From Nilaparvata lugens (lineage: Eukaryota > Arthropoda > Insecta > Hemiptera > Delphacidae), in the NCBI RefSeq assembly GCF_014356525.2, contig NC_052507.1, forward strand, positions 61,380,553 to 61,444,552: a stretch of DNA of 64,000 nt, read 5' to 3'. The position numbers and the translations under genes were made by a program. This document shows positions 35,001 through 45,010 of the stretch, piece after piece (the first letter of the stretch is position 1; each line of letters opens with the position of its first letter). The notes beneath the pieces are model-generated. The model did not search any database. It saw only the letters and a list, made by a program, of their open reading frames with translations, and was not told the DNA's origin.

Positions 35001-35767
35001 TTTGGCAGTCAATCCGGTCTAGAAGCTTTCAATGGCTTTCTAGATCTTTCAACCCATATTAACATATAGATTGGTGTTCCATGAATATATTTACTACTTT
35101 AATCCCATTGTACTTTAGCTTTAATAACTCCGATCTACAAAGTACCGGTATTTTCCAGTTCAAGTTAACTTGAAGCATAAAAAACCTCAAAATAGTAAGG
35201 TACGTCAAACTAAAAACTTCAAAGTACCTTTCAAAACTGTTAGGTACTAAAGAAATACTGCCGTTTTCAATTAAGCTATTAATACCTGTTCTTGTAAATT
35301 GATTCGATTGAAATTATAGACTCCGGACATAAATTTGTATTGTTTAAGTCTCGATTGATATTACATATAGTTATTGAGAGAATAATGAAATGCATAGTTT
35401 TTTATTATTACTTCATTCCCTGCTGATCTAGGCTTTTATAATAAAGGGATAATTAAAGTAGTGTCTTTCTTGCTCTATAGTTTTGAATTGGGTTTATTGA
35501 CCGAGCGAAGTGAGGTCTAAGATTCAAGTCGACGGTTTGCATTTCTCTTAATGTTTAAATGTTCAAATGTTTATATGTTGCGCATTTACGCGGTAATAGA
35601 TTTTCATGAAATTTGATAGGTATGTTCCTTTTTTGATTGCGCGTCGACGTATATACTATTTGAATTAGTTTAGCGTTTTTCAATAACTCACCTTCAAACA
35701 AATTCAACTGAGCACTTCCACTAAAAACAAAAAAGGTCAGAATTATAAACGAAATTTTCAGTTCCAT
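13552..35767 (-). CDS. Secreted CLIP-domain serine protease, CLIPC/snake-type, 7 exons, 416 aa
   Basis: Joined exons (5' to 3'): 35767-35692, 31864-31574, 29893-29724, 28897-28791, 26977-26718, 15186-15026, 13737-13552. All phases agree (1,1,0,2,1,0). The start is the first ATG and gives a signal peptide (1-19, ending FSGSA). A six-cysteine CLIP domain spans C29-C71. A Thr/Pro-rich linker (about 78-115) and an acidic segment (E143-E151) follow. The zymogen is cut at L164-I165 (KAL/IIGG). The S1 protease domain has catalytic H209 (SAAHC), D259 (NDITL) and S358 (GDSGGP). D352 at the base of the S1 pocket with SFG and GAPG predicts trypsin-like specificity once active. C157 and C279 probably link light and heavy chains. 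Leu at P1 is typical of CLIPC proteases such as Drosophila snake, which act in the middle of haemolymph protease cascades (Toll, melanisation). The exact substrate cannot be told. Intron 5 hosts an opposite-strand LRR gene. Confidence 0.92.
14115..14205. repeat. GGGCTAC module, copy 3
   Basis: GGGCTACTTTTAATATAAAT at the left and AATTTAAAAGGGTACTGAGA at the right form a weak AT hairpin of the family described at 10,909. Confidence 0.65.
14572..14703. repeat. Third copy of the 13,187-13,465 repeat
   Basis: Matches CTATAGTTCTGTAGTTAAAA through GGAATTGACTTTATAATTA, then CCAAAATATCAAT and ACAAATAATTTTAT, in the same order as 13,320-13,455. Together they flank the last coding exon. Confidence 0.85.
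15026..15186 (-). CDS. CLIP protease exon 6: S1 domain, substrate pocket
   Basis: Residues 302-355, from [13 protein letters not shown] to [13 protein letters not shown]. It carries D352 (position 189 in chymotrypsin numbering). N355 takes the place usually held by Gln or Met at position 192. Ends at a GTAAGG donor, phase 0. Confidence 0.9.
16021..16184. repeat. MITE, GRCCCAATT ends
   Basis: The left end ACCCAATTCATACAGAATGA plus GCGTCGG pairs with CCGACGTTCATTCTG plus AAAATTGGGCC at the right. TTA flanks both sides as a possible target duplication. A relative with ends GGCCCAATACACACA lies at 60,473. Confidence 0.7.
16730..16826. repeat. Near-perfect 38-bp-arm hairpin
   Basis: AATAGGCCTATCCAAGGTAT plus CTAGAATACAATGTATTCT is followed after about 20 bases by its near-exact inverse, ending in CCTTGGATAGGCCTATT. 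Confidence 0.85.
17009..17238. repeat. Foldback element, about 95-bp arms
   Basis: TGAAAACACAAATTGAAATT, then CAACCACTTTTAT, then ACAGAACCTG, then CATGGCTT at the left is repeated in inverse order at the right, ending CAATTTGTGTTTTCA. No ORF. Confidence 0.85.
18324..18992 (-). mobile_element. Deleted mariner-like element with transposase remnant
   Basis: The left end CAGAGAGTTTC then TTCTTCTTCGGGG and ACGAAAAT is mirrored at the right by ATTTTCGCAGCCCCGAAGAA, ending ACTCCCTG. On the minus strand a broken reading frame gives [31 protein letters not shown], a stop, then [20 protein letters not shown] and IKDC-like downstream helices. This is the C-terminal half of a Tc1/mariner transposase with a frameshift and stop. 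The N-terminal half is absent, so the copy is dead. Confidence 0.8.
18993..22101. other. Protease intron 5, middle; upstream region of the LRR gene
   Basis: Mostly AT-rich. A C-run lies at 20,882. 21,050-21,110 (GGCTATAAAGCCCAAAAC, then GTTCCAATTCTAATTTATAC) recurs near 31,236. The segment 21,665-21,730 is GC-richer and could hold the LRR gene's 5' exon, followed by a possible AAAAG/GTGTTT donor. Confidence 0.45.
22102..22324 (+). promoter_or_regulatory. 5' leader of the LRR gene with duplicated start context
   Basis: A good acceptor (TTTTGTTTGCAG) ends at 22,101, so the leader may be spliced. Two related blocks run CTTGTATCTTGGAT ... AATCA(G/A)TT(C/A)AAT ... CAAGTATGGCCA. The first block's ATG opens a short upstream ORF and the second block's ATG is the main start. 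Confidence 0.5.
22263..22304 (+). CDS. Upstream ORF, 13 codons
   Basis: ATGGCCACA in a strong context (A at -3, G at +4), reading [13 protein letters not shown] then TAA. It ends 20 bases before the main ATG and is in a different frame. It would be met first by scanning ribosomes and could damp or regulate translation of the LRR protein. Confidence 0.4.
   Translation: MATFSNLCLLYLG
22325..26230 (+). CDS. Giant intronless RI-type leucine-rich-repeat protein, 1301 aa
   Basis: Start chosen at ATG 22,325 ([16 protein letters not shown]), the first in-frame ATG; the frame is open further upstream without an ATG. Residues 1-190 lack LRRs and contain a 30-residue tandem repeat (nt 22,580-22,669 and 22,670-22,762, each with STSST and MLH). 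LRRs begin near 203. A GAT microsatellite encodes about 19 Asp then GGG at 315-333. A long array runs about 363-985, a repeat-poor part about 985-1180, and the last LRRs about 1182-1285. I count roughly 28 repeats of 26-28 residues fitting LxxLxLSxNxIxxxGxxxL, the ribonuclease-inhibitor/RanGAP/NLR class, which forms a horseshoe for protein binding. There is no signal peptide, membrane segment or NACHT domain, so it is probably intracellular. It lies antisense inside a protease intron. Function unknown. Confidence 0.85.
23267..23332 (+). repeat. Coding GAT/GGT microsatellite (poly-Asp)
   Basis: About 19 GAT/GAC codons then three GGT codons inside the LRR ORF, in an insert between two LRR blocks. 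Length is a multiple of three in frame. Such runs are likely to vary in length between individuals. Confidence 0.95.
26446..26451 (+). terminator. Polyadenylation signal of the LRR gene
   Basis: AATAAA 215 bases after the LRR stop codon on the same strand. Confidence 0.55.
26570..26637 (-). pseudogene. Decayed partial copy of protease exon 5
   Basis: Minus-strand reading gives [20 protein letters not shown] and then a GTCTGA donor-like end. Functional exon 5, about 80 bases upstream in transcription, ends [20 protein letters not shown] before its GTCAGC donor. Aligned bases include AACAGTGT, GCTAC and ACGGAGG. The essential GWG motif is lost (KLG), and the part with catalytic Asp is not seen. 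Confidence 0.6.
26718..26977 (-). CDS. CLIP protease exon 5: catalytic Asp
   Basis: Residues 215-301, from [12 protein letters not shown] to GWGFTRT, with D259 in [10 protein letters not shown]. The donor is GTCAGC, weaker than consensus, but supported by phase and by family sequence across the junction. GC-rich relative to the surrounding introns. Confidence 0.9.
27970..28323. repeat. Composite foldback MITE rich in GAGGTCGAGG
   Basis: The ends GGTAATCGCATAGTGAG and CTCACTATGCGGTTACC are inverted repeats. The interior has opposed GAGGTCGAGGTAGAGATAGA and TCTATCTATACCTCCTC arms, plus the palindrome GAGGTCGAGGACCTCGACCT. No ORF. Confidence 0.8.
28519..28745. repeat. Tandem duplication with a Helitron-end scrap in copy 2
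   Basis: AAAATCCTGCATTGTTC ... AATATTTTTGTTTGTGATTT ... TTGAGAAA occurs twice. The second copy contains ATAATAAAGGAAAGAATTGG and CTTATACGCGTACGG, the motif of the Helitron-like ends at 31,928, 34,486 and 59,136. Confidence 0.7.
28791..28897 (-). CDS. CLIP protease exon 4: catalytic His
   Basis: Residues 180-214 ([20 protein letters not shown] to SAAHCSKTR), with H209 and the C194-C210 loop. Phase 0 in, phase 2 out, with a GTAAGT donor. Confidence 0.92.
28925..29035. repeat. Minisatellite, about 19-bp unit
   Basis: About six units of ATTATGGCATTCC(A/C)CT in direct array, with small length changes. Located in intron 3 next to exon 4. Confidence 0.85.
29040..29553. repeat. Long-armed MITE at a TTAA site
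   Basis: Flanked by TTAA on both sides. Ends GGCTGTTCGGTACACTTTTT and, inverted, CGCTGTTAGGTACACTTTTT. The arms continue about 170-200 bp (AATATAATTGTTAAGATCAT; GATCATAAACGGTT). TTAA targets fit piggyBac-like transposition (inference). No transposase. Confidence 0.85.
29724..29893 (-). CDS. CLIP protease exon 3: activation peptide and cleavage site
   Basis: Residues 123-179: [16 protein letters not shown], an acidic run, the linking C157, then [19 protein letters not shown]. Zymogen cleavage is expected between L164 and I165. Phase 1 in, phase 0 out. Confidence 0.92.
30547..31003. repeat. Probable MITE containing a minisatellite
   Basis: The left end GGCTGGGTTTAGACTGAACG is loosely mirrored by GTGGTCTAACTCAAGCCCA at the right. 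Internal GCTCGTTTGGTCTAACCGC forms another inverted match. Weakly supported. Confidence 0.4.
30801..30970. repeat. 18-bp minisatellite
   Basis: About ten diverged units of AACAAAGTAAAGAACATA. Because 18 is a multiple of 3 the plus strand reads as repeated INKVKN-type hexapeptides and the minus strand as hydrophobic FFTLFM-type hexapeptides. Both ORFs are by-products. Confidence 0.85.
31574..31864 (-). CDS. CLIP protease exon 2: CLIP domain and linker
   Basis: Residues 26-122. Cysteines at 29, 39, 45, 60, 70 and 71 form the CLIP pattern (VC, WTC, ENC, MCGF, VVCCEP). A mucin-like [14 protein letters not shown] linker follows. High GC. Phase 1 in and out. Confidence 0.93.
31928..32009 (+). mobile_element. 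Helitron-like 5' end fragment
   Basis: TATAATAACGAAAAGAATTG, CTTATACACGTACGGGATAG, AATGACGCATCATCACGTCT. Same sequence as the 5' parts at 34,486 and 59,136; truncated by the microsatellite. Confidence 0.6.
32010..32086. repeat. (ATA)n microsatellite
   Basis: About 75 bases of ATA/AAT units with one interruption. Confidence 0.95.
32192..34329 (-). mobile_element. DD41D-type mariner with about 554-bp terminal inverted repeats
   Basis: Flanked by TA on both sides. The ends are CAGGGTGATTCTTAATTATG and, inverted, CAGAGTGATTCTTAATTATG. The inverted arms are 32,192-32,745 and 33,777-34,329 and remain nearly identical throughout. Between them lies a broken transposase on the minus strand (see next entry). 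Confidence 0.9.
32822..33636 (-). pseudogene. Mariner transposase, frameshifted and N-truncated
   Basis: First piece (33,636-33,307): HTH tail [16 protein letters not shown], then VLFTDKAHF with the first catalytic Asp. Second piece (33,223-32,822): [19 protein letters not shown] with the second Asp, [19 protein letters not shown] with the third, then the C-terminus. The pieces are in different frames and the break is near 33,310 (ISFQ stop against [11 protein letters not shown]). 41 residues separate the second and third Asp, matching the DD41D group. The N-terminal DNA-binding part is missing. Confidence 0.85.
34486..34687 (+). mobile_element. Helitron-like non-autonomous element
   Basis: Begins near AATAAAATAAAGAATTGACT, shares GACGCATCATCACGTCTGAA with 31,981 and 57,423, and ends GCGGAGCACGGGTTAGCTG then CTAG before T. 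A subterminal CG-rich stem and CTAG/T end are Helitron hallmarks. Confidence 0.6.
35692..35767 (-). CDS. CLIP protease exon 1: signal peptide
   Basis: ATG at 35,765-35,767. Residues 1-25 ([20 protein letters not shown], then LNLFE) form a signal peptide cut after SA. Donor GTGAGT, phase 1. Confidence 0.9.
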
Positions 35768-37692
35768 AGTTCCAATTTTCGGCTCACTTGTGTTGCCTGG
35801 TACACACTAAATATCCAATCACGTTATTTGTTCTCAAATTACTATTGATAAGTAATAAAAAATAATAAATTTGGAGGAAGGTAGTCAGAATCTCTCTGTT
35901 GAATCCAAGAAGCAGCAAAATGTAATAATCAAACAACATAAGATTCTAACACCAGCCAAGCCGCAACACTTGTGTAAAAAGAATACTGAAAGATTATTTT
36001 CCTTACATTCTTACCGCACAAACACAGTTATCCTTCTATTTGGCCAATAAGAAACTGATAAAGAGCTTGTTTGAATCGTTGTATGATATTAGTGCTAGGA
36101 ACGGATGAGGTGGGGTGGGGTACAAAGGTTTTCAGATATATCATGTTGTGGTAGGGAACCGCCAAACTGGTTTCGCGATATCATCTCTCTTCCGAGCTTC
36201 TTTCTCAATCATTCGCTCTCTTTTTCCAGTTGATGAGTTGATAATACCAGGAAAAGATTGCTCCTTCACGCATTTAATGCATTTTGATGAACTGTGCAGA
36301 GAATCTCACCCATAAATCTTTGCTGGAGAACATATCGGGCGCATAATTGGAAGGATGATATCGAGGCGAAATGGAAGTTTTATGAGGAAATTAGTATATT
36401 GGAAAATAAATAATATGAAACCTTCTTGGGATATTCTAAAGTAGAAGGAAGATTTTCAGTGCGTGAGGTAACTCTTTAATAATAATCATGAATGAGAAAT
36501 GATGCATGAGTGTAATTTGAATTCTGAGTAAATCCATTCTAATGATAGAATACTTATATGCATAACGAATACTTATTACCTACTAATTCATTAATAAATT
36601 ACATTATTTATTGTTATTCATGAAATCATAAATAATAATAAATTTGCTCCTTTTGGATAGAAAAAGTGACATGACTTGAGGAAACTAATTATTTTCGAAA
36701 ATTATAAACGATAACGATGTATTCTGAGAGATTTTTTTATGTATTTACGTAATATTGTAGAATATATTTTTTATTTAAAGTTAAAAACGTAATTTTGAAT
36801 GTAATTAGCAAACATTTGAGAATATTGATGCATACAATGCTACTGGCCTCTTCATAACTTCTTGTTTCAGCTATTTATAAAAATAAGTATAATGTAGTTG
36901 TTTGTTTTTAAACAATATTTTGGTACTTGTGAAGCTATGGATTTTTAAGAAATGTAAGTCCAAGTTCAAAAGGTGAAGTTATTTTTCGGAAGAACACAAG
37001 ATTTCATATTGAATTTTACAAAATATTTCCTGCTTCCCAATTAAGAAGTAACATGATATGGTTTTAAAGAGCTAGCTTAGCATGTTAATGAGTAATTAAG
37101 TTTTTTATAACTTTTATGAACCAAATAAAGTTGTTATTTTCAGCTACATTACTACCTTCATCAAGCGAAAAGCGAACTATAAATTATGTTTAATTTAAAA
37201 TATTCACTAGATACGCATTCTATTCTCATATTAACACCTTTGATAAAATTTTATAATTTTTCGGAGAAGCCATAGCTATTTTCCTGTAGTAACTAGTTTA
37301 GAATACCCTGTTTTGATATCAGGTTTTGGAAAGTCCCACCGTTATTCTTCTTGAAACTGAATGTTTAAAAACCAGAACATTAGAGAACCAGCTTCTATGA
37401 TGATTGACTTAAGTACATTCAGTCTCTTTATAGCATAGATGTAACTAATATTATATCAATAAAATTGAAATCTCAAAAATAAAATATCAATGATTTGAGT
37501 TACGGTACTTAAAACTACAAATAAGTAATAACTAATTACTTGAAAGAATCTTATATCTTATGATAAGAACCATTTTTTAAGATTGTATGACAGCTTCCAT
37601 GAAGATAAATCCACTTATTGGGTTTTCCTGAGAATTCAATTAAATGAAATAAAATTTATAGAATACTGTAAGTGTGATTACTTTCTTACTCA

Positions 37693-37850
37693 GGGCTACT
37701 TGTATTTACATGAAAATTAAAAATCATAGTACCATACCCTTTTCAATATATTATTTTCATTTTTCACATGTTTCGGCGTTAAATCCTGAAGGATGAAAAT
37801 ATATATTGAAAGGGGTATTTTTATTTTAGATTGTTATGTAAAATACTGTA
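37693..37850. repeat. GGGCTAC module, copy 4, hairpin
   Basis: GGGCTACTTGTATTTACATG at the left. CCCTTTTCAATATATTATTT pairs with AAATATATATTGAAAGGGGT. The loop has CACATGTTTCGGCGTTAAAT, like copy 2. Confidence 0.7.
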
Positions 37851-38493
37851 ACTAATAAAATACTTCCTTCCATGGCCAACCAGAAATTTAGCAATTGAAC
37901 AATTTTGGTGAGGTCCTCGTTATAATGACAGTATTTTATTGAAATTGATGTTGCTAATCTTGTCTGTCATACGACAAAGCAAATAGCACTATCCTTTTCC
38001 AACTCCTCAACGTTGCCAGATTGGTTTTTAACAATGTAGAAATATAATTGATTGACAAGATATTCAATCTCAATTTTAAAAAAGTATTATTGAATTATTG
38101 AGAATTATATGGATTGAGATGACCATTATTGATTATTTTCTGTAAGAGTAAACAAATCAAAAGGAACAAGGAGGATAATATTTAAAAGTAAAATACATTT
38201 TGAATAGATAAGGTTTTTATTATTCAAAGTAATGACCAATTGGAGTTTGAAGTAATTTACATACCTTGTTGTTATATAATCAATGGTATAAAATAATATA
38301 CTCAATCCCAAATTTTATTTCCTTAGGATGATATGACGGGAACCTTTTAATTTATTCATTATAATATTGAACTTGATTTATTATTATTTGAATCTACTGA
38401 AACCTTTCGTTGATAAACATTTTTCATTCATATCAATTATAGATTATTGTTCAAATTGTGATTTTCAAATGTCCAATTTAGCTTATTGATTGT

Positions 38494-38881
38494 AAGGCCG
38501 TATTTATAAGCAGTTCTCAAGAATTGTCTCAGCCGAACAGACTTTTACTCCCCAGCAACCAATATTCTAGATTATTATTCGTGTTGAAACGTTAAAATTA
38601 ATTAATATAAATTTAACGTTAATATGTTATTTATTAACGTTAAATTAATATTAAACGTTGATATCCAAGTTAAAACGTTGAACATACCTCTCCAAATATC
38701 CAGATAAAGATAGAAGCTCTCTTCCAAATGTAACAATGTTACAAACTGTCGGAATTACTTATAAATAGCATAGTGGATCTCCCCTATGTGGATTTGTCTA
38801 TATATCTCACTATGGTCGTTACCAAACTAGAATAGTTCTTATTGAAGTGTGTTTGGTTAAGTATGGTTTATAAATACGGCC
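38494..38881. repeat. MITE, GGCCGTATTTATAA ends
   Basis: Left GGCCGTATTTATAAGCA and right TTTATAAATACGGCC are inverted repeats. The interior has repeated AACGTTAA palindromes (38,588-38,690). Confidence 0.8.
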
Positions 38882-39464
38882 CGAGACCAATAACAAGTTT
38901 AAACAAAATGTTCTTCCAATCATTACAATATGTAATCTATTTATTCATTTATAAGCTGAGTTGCACCAAATTGGACCAGCCTTTAATCAGCAGCTGCGTA
39001 CATACTTTGCATTACATTGCACTATGCATTGCATCTCGCTTGGAGCAACCCAGCATTTTTATAATTATAGTATTTCAGTTGTATTGAGGACATTCAAAAA
39101 ATTAATGATGGGGTTTATTCTGTTTCGTCAATATTAAATTGTATCAGATTAAATTTGATTTAAAAAAAAAAGATTCAATTATTGCTTAAAAGAGACCAGC
39201 TCGAGAACGTCTACTTCAATATCTCACCAACGAAAATATATTGAATCTAAAAACAATATTAAGACACTTGAAAGGCCTTGAAGAGCCTTCTTTCTAATTC
39301 ACCAATATACTCACATAAATAAAAACACACACACACACACAGCATAAACTCACAACTTTCACTCATCCATCAACTTTGTACAATAATTAAAACTTGAAAA
39401 TCCATACCTGAGCCAGTCAGGTCACATAAAATTATCATCATAATTACAGATAGAATGTCTGTGA

Positions 39465-39470
39465 TTTATT
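39465..39470 (-). terminator. Polyadenylation signal of PRPF3
   Basis: AATAAA on the minus strand, 25 bases past the stop codon. Confidence 0.6.
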
Positions 39471-39494
39471 GCTAGTAATTTCAACTAATTTGCA

Positions 39495-39647
39495 CTATTT
39501 ATCATCGGGATTTTCAAGCACAGAAGTACTGTAAGCCAAGTCCCAGTACTGTTCCACTCCGTGCTTCCGGAACTGTTCGCGAGCCAACTTCTCGGTGGCG
39601 CAAACCTTGAACTTCATCTCGCCGAAGTTGCGATGCTGCGTGGTACC
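39495..39647 (-). CDS. PRPF3: PRPF3 last exon: C-terminus
   Basis: 50 codons from [16 protein letters not shown] to VLENPDDK then TAG. End of DUF1115. Confidence 0.95.
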   Translation of the reverse strand, partial: GTTQHRNFGEMKFKVCATEKLAREQFRKHGVEQYWDLAYSTSVLENPDDK

Positions 39648-42600
39648 CTGCAAATAAAAAAGTACAATACAATAAGTAGATATATCTATTAGCGTAATTT
39701 GAGAAATATTTACAATGAATAAAATTTTAATAGAATAGACATAATACTGTAACTTTCAGGATAAGTTATTGGTGATAAGTTATTGGTCAAATACTCTACC
39801 TTTTGACGTACAACTGAATTTCAACCCCTCATAAGGCGGTGACTTGGGGGTTGTAACTCGAATATTCTAAATGTAAACACCCATTGTGTGGTACATCATT
39901 TTAAAGGCTTTTTTAAAACAAGAAAGATAACATCAATTGAAATGTTCTATGACACTTTTATCCAAAATGGCGGCTGATTGAACTTTATCAATTATTTCTA
40001 AAAAACCTAAAACTTCAATCAGCCGCCATTTTGGATAAAAGTACCATAGAACATTTTTATTGATGTCATCTTTCTTGTTCTAGAAAGGCCTTGAAAATTA
40101 TATACCACACAATAGGTGTTACCATTTAAAATAATTGAGTTACAACCCCTCATTTCCTTAAAAGCTAAACTTCAATCAGCCGCCATTTTGGATCATAGAA
40201 CATTTTAATAAATTGATGTCATCTTTCTTGGTTTAAAAAGGCCTTTAAAATGATGTACCATACAATGGGTGTTTACATTTAAAATATTCGACTTACAACT
40301 TCTAAGTCACCACCTTATGAGGGATTGTACGTCAAAAGGTAGAGTTTTTGACAAATAACTTATCCTGAAAGTTACAGTATTATATCTATAACAGTCTCCA
40401 ATTTATTGAAGGATTTCCATGCATATGACTCACTCTGTATATAAAAAGTTCAATAAAAAATGTTACAAAGCTTTAAATAATTATTGAAAGTTGCTATACT
40501 TACTTCCCAAATCAAATCACATTTGTTGGTTTCCTCCTTTCCTTCTGAGTTTTTCACTGTGTCTTCTTCCCACTTTATCCTATGCATCATCAACCTGCAA
40601 AATAGAATAATATTTTAAAAATGATTGTTATGTGATTAATATTGATTCACTAGTACTTAACAACCTTGATGAAAACAGTTCCTAATATTAAAAGCAGATT
40701 TAAACTTGATAAATTGCGAATTTTCACCAAATATTTTCCATTAGTACAGCAATATGGAACAATTAAAACAGCGTTATTATAAGTTAGTATTATCTGTTCA
40801 ATGGACAACACAATTTAAATCTCAATGGATATAGATGGAAGAATTATTCGAAATTGCAGTTGACCAACTGTCGGAATATTTGAACGAGCTTTAGCGAGTT
40901 CTCACTTTTTACTTACGTTGTACTTTTCGTTGTCGGTCTGTTTGTATGTTCTACAATAACTTCAGAAAGAATTGAACAATCAGCTTCAAATTTTAAACAT
41001 GTATTCTTTAAACCTTTACACAGGCCAAGTTCGTTGGACAACAAAATTGACTCACTCCTTCGCTCTTTTTCAGAATATAACAAAAATAACATTGAAAATT
41101 CATAAGAAAATATTTGTTGTGATTTATAATTTAGATAGCTGAAGAGTTCAATGCATGCAATTACAACAGTTTTTCCGTTCATTCATAACATCAGCTGAGG
41201 CTATTTGGAAGCTATCATACAGACAGACCTTCATGCGCTGAAACATGATTTCAGGTGGTTAATATACAACATAATTTACAAATTTCACATAAACAAACTG
41301 AAACAATTTGAGACATGACCAATCTATAGTGTAACTACTATAGATGGTCATGTTTGAGATATTAATCTGCGGTTTTCGCCATTATTTGTCTCTTGGAACT
41401 CTGTATTCTCATTTAAAAAATGAATTTTGATTCATATGAGGGACAAAGATGTTGAAGCGACAGAGTAATTTTTCATTTCAAATAGGTTCCCCAATGAAAC
41501 CTACTGTCAAAGTATTCTTGTAAAAGAAATATTTAGCTGCTTTCATAATTTTCATCAACTCTGTATAAGTTGCTGGTTTCAAAGATTTCAATACAACAGT
41601 TCTTGAGCGAGTTCTCCAACCCAGGGGGTCACTAGTAAAATAATACTTAATACAAATATCCAATGAAGCTATATAAAGGACACTGTGGACTTCTGCTTCT
41701 ACTATTTATATAATTTTCATTGGATATTCGAATTAATCTTTATTAGTCAATAGCTAGGCTATCTCTATTTTAACAATAGATTTGAAATAACTGAAAACGT
41801 AATAAAATAATAATTGATAGGAGTATGTCACCTTTTGAACTTTTTCTGTTGTTTGACTCCACCCTCGACCACAATTACATTGCAGTCCTTGAACATGACT
41901 ACACCGCCGGTCATGAACAGCTGTTTGGCATTCGTTTCAACTTTGAACTTTTTCGAAGCACTATTTAGTTCTCGAACCCTGTAATAGAAAATAGCAAAAT
42001 ATGAACTCAAAGGTCAATCATTACTAAATGTATAACACACATACATGTATCTACTATTGTTGCCAGTTCTAAAGGTTTATGAAAACGAATAACATGCCTA
42101 ACTTCGTTAAGGTAGCTTATTACTGATGATTACTAAACTAATTAATAATATTTTAAAATATTATAACTGAATAAATGGTATGTAGTAAAGTAAATATAAT
42201 TACCAATTTGATCTATTACGTTTGTAAGACGCGTATAATGGAAAAGACTCCCATAATGCTCCTATAAACCAATTAGGATACTTGTTAAAACCACCGGTTT
42301 GAAATGGAATTATATTTTTTAAGATCATTCTCCAAAAAAGGAATTTTTTATCTGGTTTTTAACCATTGATCATAATCGAATCTATATCCAGATAAGCAAT
42401 TTGGAATAGAAAACTCAGGACAATCAATTTGAAAATGTTATTAGGACTCTATCGATAAGTTTGAAATAAATCGGTGAGTCTAGTTTACAAAAAATGCAAC
42501 GATTTGTTAGACTTATGCCATCTTTTCTCTATGGTGTGACGTTGTCATTCTTACAACTTGAAAATATGAAAAAATGACAACTTATTGAAAGACTCTTTGT

Positions 42601-44930
42601 TTTTAACTTGGGCTGACAAGTTTAATGTACTATGTTGTCATTCTCCCAAAGACAGGGCATTATTAGAGGTGGCTGATGTCCGGTATAATGTCAGGTATTC
42701 ATTAATTTCTACAAGCTGCTAGCATGTGTTCTATCATAGAGAAAAGATAGCATAAGAAGATATTCCGTGGTATAGGGCGTTTATGTTTCAAATAACACCG
42801 ATAACTCAAACCGATAGTCCTAGTAGTTTTCGTAAAGCTATGTGACGCATTTGTGTCCCAAATTTCACAGTTAACTCAAGCCGGTAGTCCTAATAGTTAT
42901 TTTTCTTAAAGCTATGTGACGCTGGTAGTCTCTCATACTGTGCCGTTCCAACACTCTCACCCGGCCAAAACAGTAATGACAGACAGTAGTTGGCTTGAAT
43001 TAACAGTGAAATTTGGAACATAAGCGCCCTATACCATAATATATCTTTGTAACCGCCTCCAGATAGGGGTAGAAGAAAGATCTCTAAATTCTCAAGGGCG
43101 AGTCATGGAACTTGATAAACAACAAATTTTTACATTCTATTCAAGCTGTAAATTTTATTGACTAAACTAATCTACCAGAAATTTAAACAACAAATAATCG
43201 AAAACATTCTATCACATATTCTATAAGTCAAGAAAACTTTTCGTCTGGAATTATAACTGTATACGATGGTAGCGTGAACTTAACTCATTTCTCTACTTCA
43301 AATAAATAATTGGGGACTCGGTCAATCAAGGGTTTATGAGCTAGAAAATATAATGGCACTAACAGTCGATCAATTTATAAATCCATTACTATTTAGAAAT
43401 TTTCACTACACTGATTACTCCCGGATAACTTGCTAATTTAAACAAACATTCGCTTCAAATAATTAATAAACTACTTCAACATAACTCACGGCGAAAAAGA
43501 ATGCATATTAACAAACTTAAACAGCAAACAAATTCAACACACACGTTAATTTTGAGCCCTCGAGGCCCGAGGCTACCTCTGGATTTTAAATGTTTCGATT
43601 CGCGGCTTGATCGAAACTCATCTTTTCCACGCAAATTATGTTCCCCTTCCACCAACAAGACAACGGTCCAAGTTGAGACGATCATAATTCCGAGGAAAAG
43701 GAAAATAATGCGAGTTTGGAATATTCCCAAATACTAGTGAATTAAATAGATAAATATGCTATTTTTGAAATTTGGAACATAAACGTCCTTATACCATGGC
43801 ATATCTTCTCATGTTATCTTTGAAATGTAGAGCATAAAGGACTTATAGCACGGTTCATCTTATTATGCTTTCTTTTCTCTGTGGTTCTAGTGACCCACTG
43901 ACCTATAAACAGCAACAAAGACACCGAGGCTGGTGTCCTCCTGCAGTTTGCGCATCTTCTTCTCCCTGCGCTGTTCGTCGGTGAGCTTCCTGCTGGCATT
44001 GGCGTCCTCGTGGGCCTTCTTGCGCTTGGCCATCTGCGCCCTCACGTGCGCCTCTATCTTGGTCGGATCTTGAACGGCCTCTGTGCCCAGCACTCGCATC
44101 AGGTTCGATATCCGCAGCTGCAAAATACAAAATGAAACCCTTAAAATGACTTTCAATGGCCAAGCCGTTCTGGTTTCCAAATCGAGCACAATTGATCGTA
44201 GAATTGATCGATTGATTGTTCGTTATCCTTATAAACTTTAAATTATTCTAATAAATTAGTCTTATTACTTTTTGAAACTGTTCATATTCTAATAAAAGTA
44301 GAATTTGATTTGATTTGCATTACCTTGTAAAACGTTAATAGGAGGATACCCGGCTATTATCAGGGCTCATATTCATATTTATCCTATTATATTAAGCGAG
44401 CAATTTCTATATTTATAAATCTGGTCATTTATGTTCAACGGATCTCAAAAACGGCTCTAACGATATTCACGAAATTTGGAACATAGTAATATTGGAAATT
44501 TGGTTTATGATATAAAAATTCGATTGCACTAGGTCTCATCCTTGGGAAACTCGCTGAACGACATTAAAGGATAATTCATCCTTGGCTGAAAAGGCTGAGA
44601 CTTTTGTCGTCTGTGGATAGTAAAAAAGTGAGTGAGCGAGTGAGTCTGTGGAAAATCAAAATATCGCATCCCCGAAATTCATAAGCTGACGTACAGCCAG
44701 CTGTGAAATATAAACACGACCATTTTAGAGAATTGTATTCTGTTTATCAATAAATAAAAATAACGAGAGAAGCTCGGTGCCCCGATATTTTACTTTTCTT
44801 GCCCTATTACCATAGGTAAGGAAAGTATTGCTTTCCGAAAAAAATTAAGGTACCCCAATTTCTAATTTTTTATAAGTTTCAAGGTCCCCTGAGTCCGAAA
44901 AAGTGGTTTTTGGGTATTGGTCTGTATGTA

Positions 44931-45010
<80 letters not shown>

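Larger units (their letters stand above)
31865..35691 (-). other. Protease intron 1
   Basis: Mostly transposons: Helitron-like 5' scrap (31,928), ATA microsatellite, DD41D mariner (32,192-34,329) and another Helitron-like piece (34,486-34,687). The remainder (34,700-35,690) shows nothing. Confidence 0.7.
35768..39464. other. Intergenic between the protease and PRPF3
   Basis: Upstream region of the protease (no clear TATA seen), GGGCTAC module (37,693), dispersed repeat flank (37,990-38,080) and a MITE (38,494). No gene seen. Confidence 0.6.
41979..43902 (-). other. PRPF3 intron with repeats
   Basis: Holds a degraded repeat (42,470-42,760) and the foldback at 42,765-43,060. A weak peptide-like ORF lies at 43,491-43,685. 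Repeat scraps related to the foldback end lie at 43,765-43,880. Confidence 0.6.
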
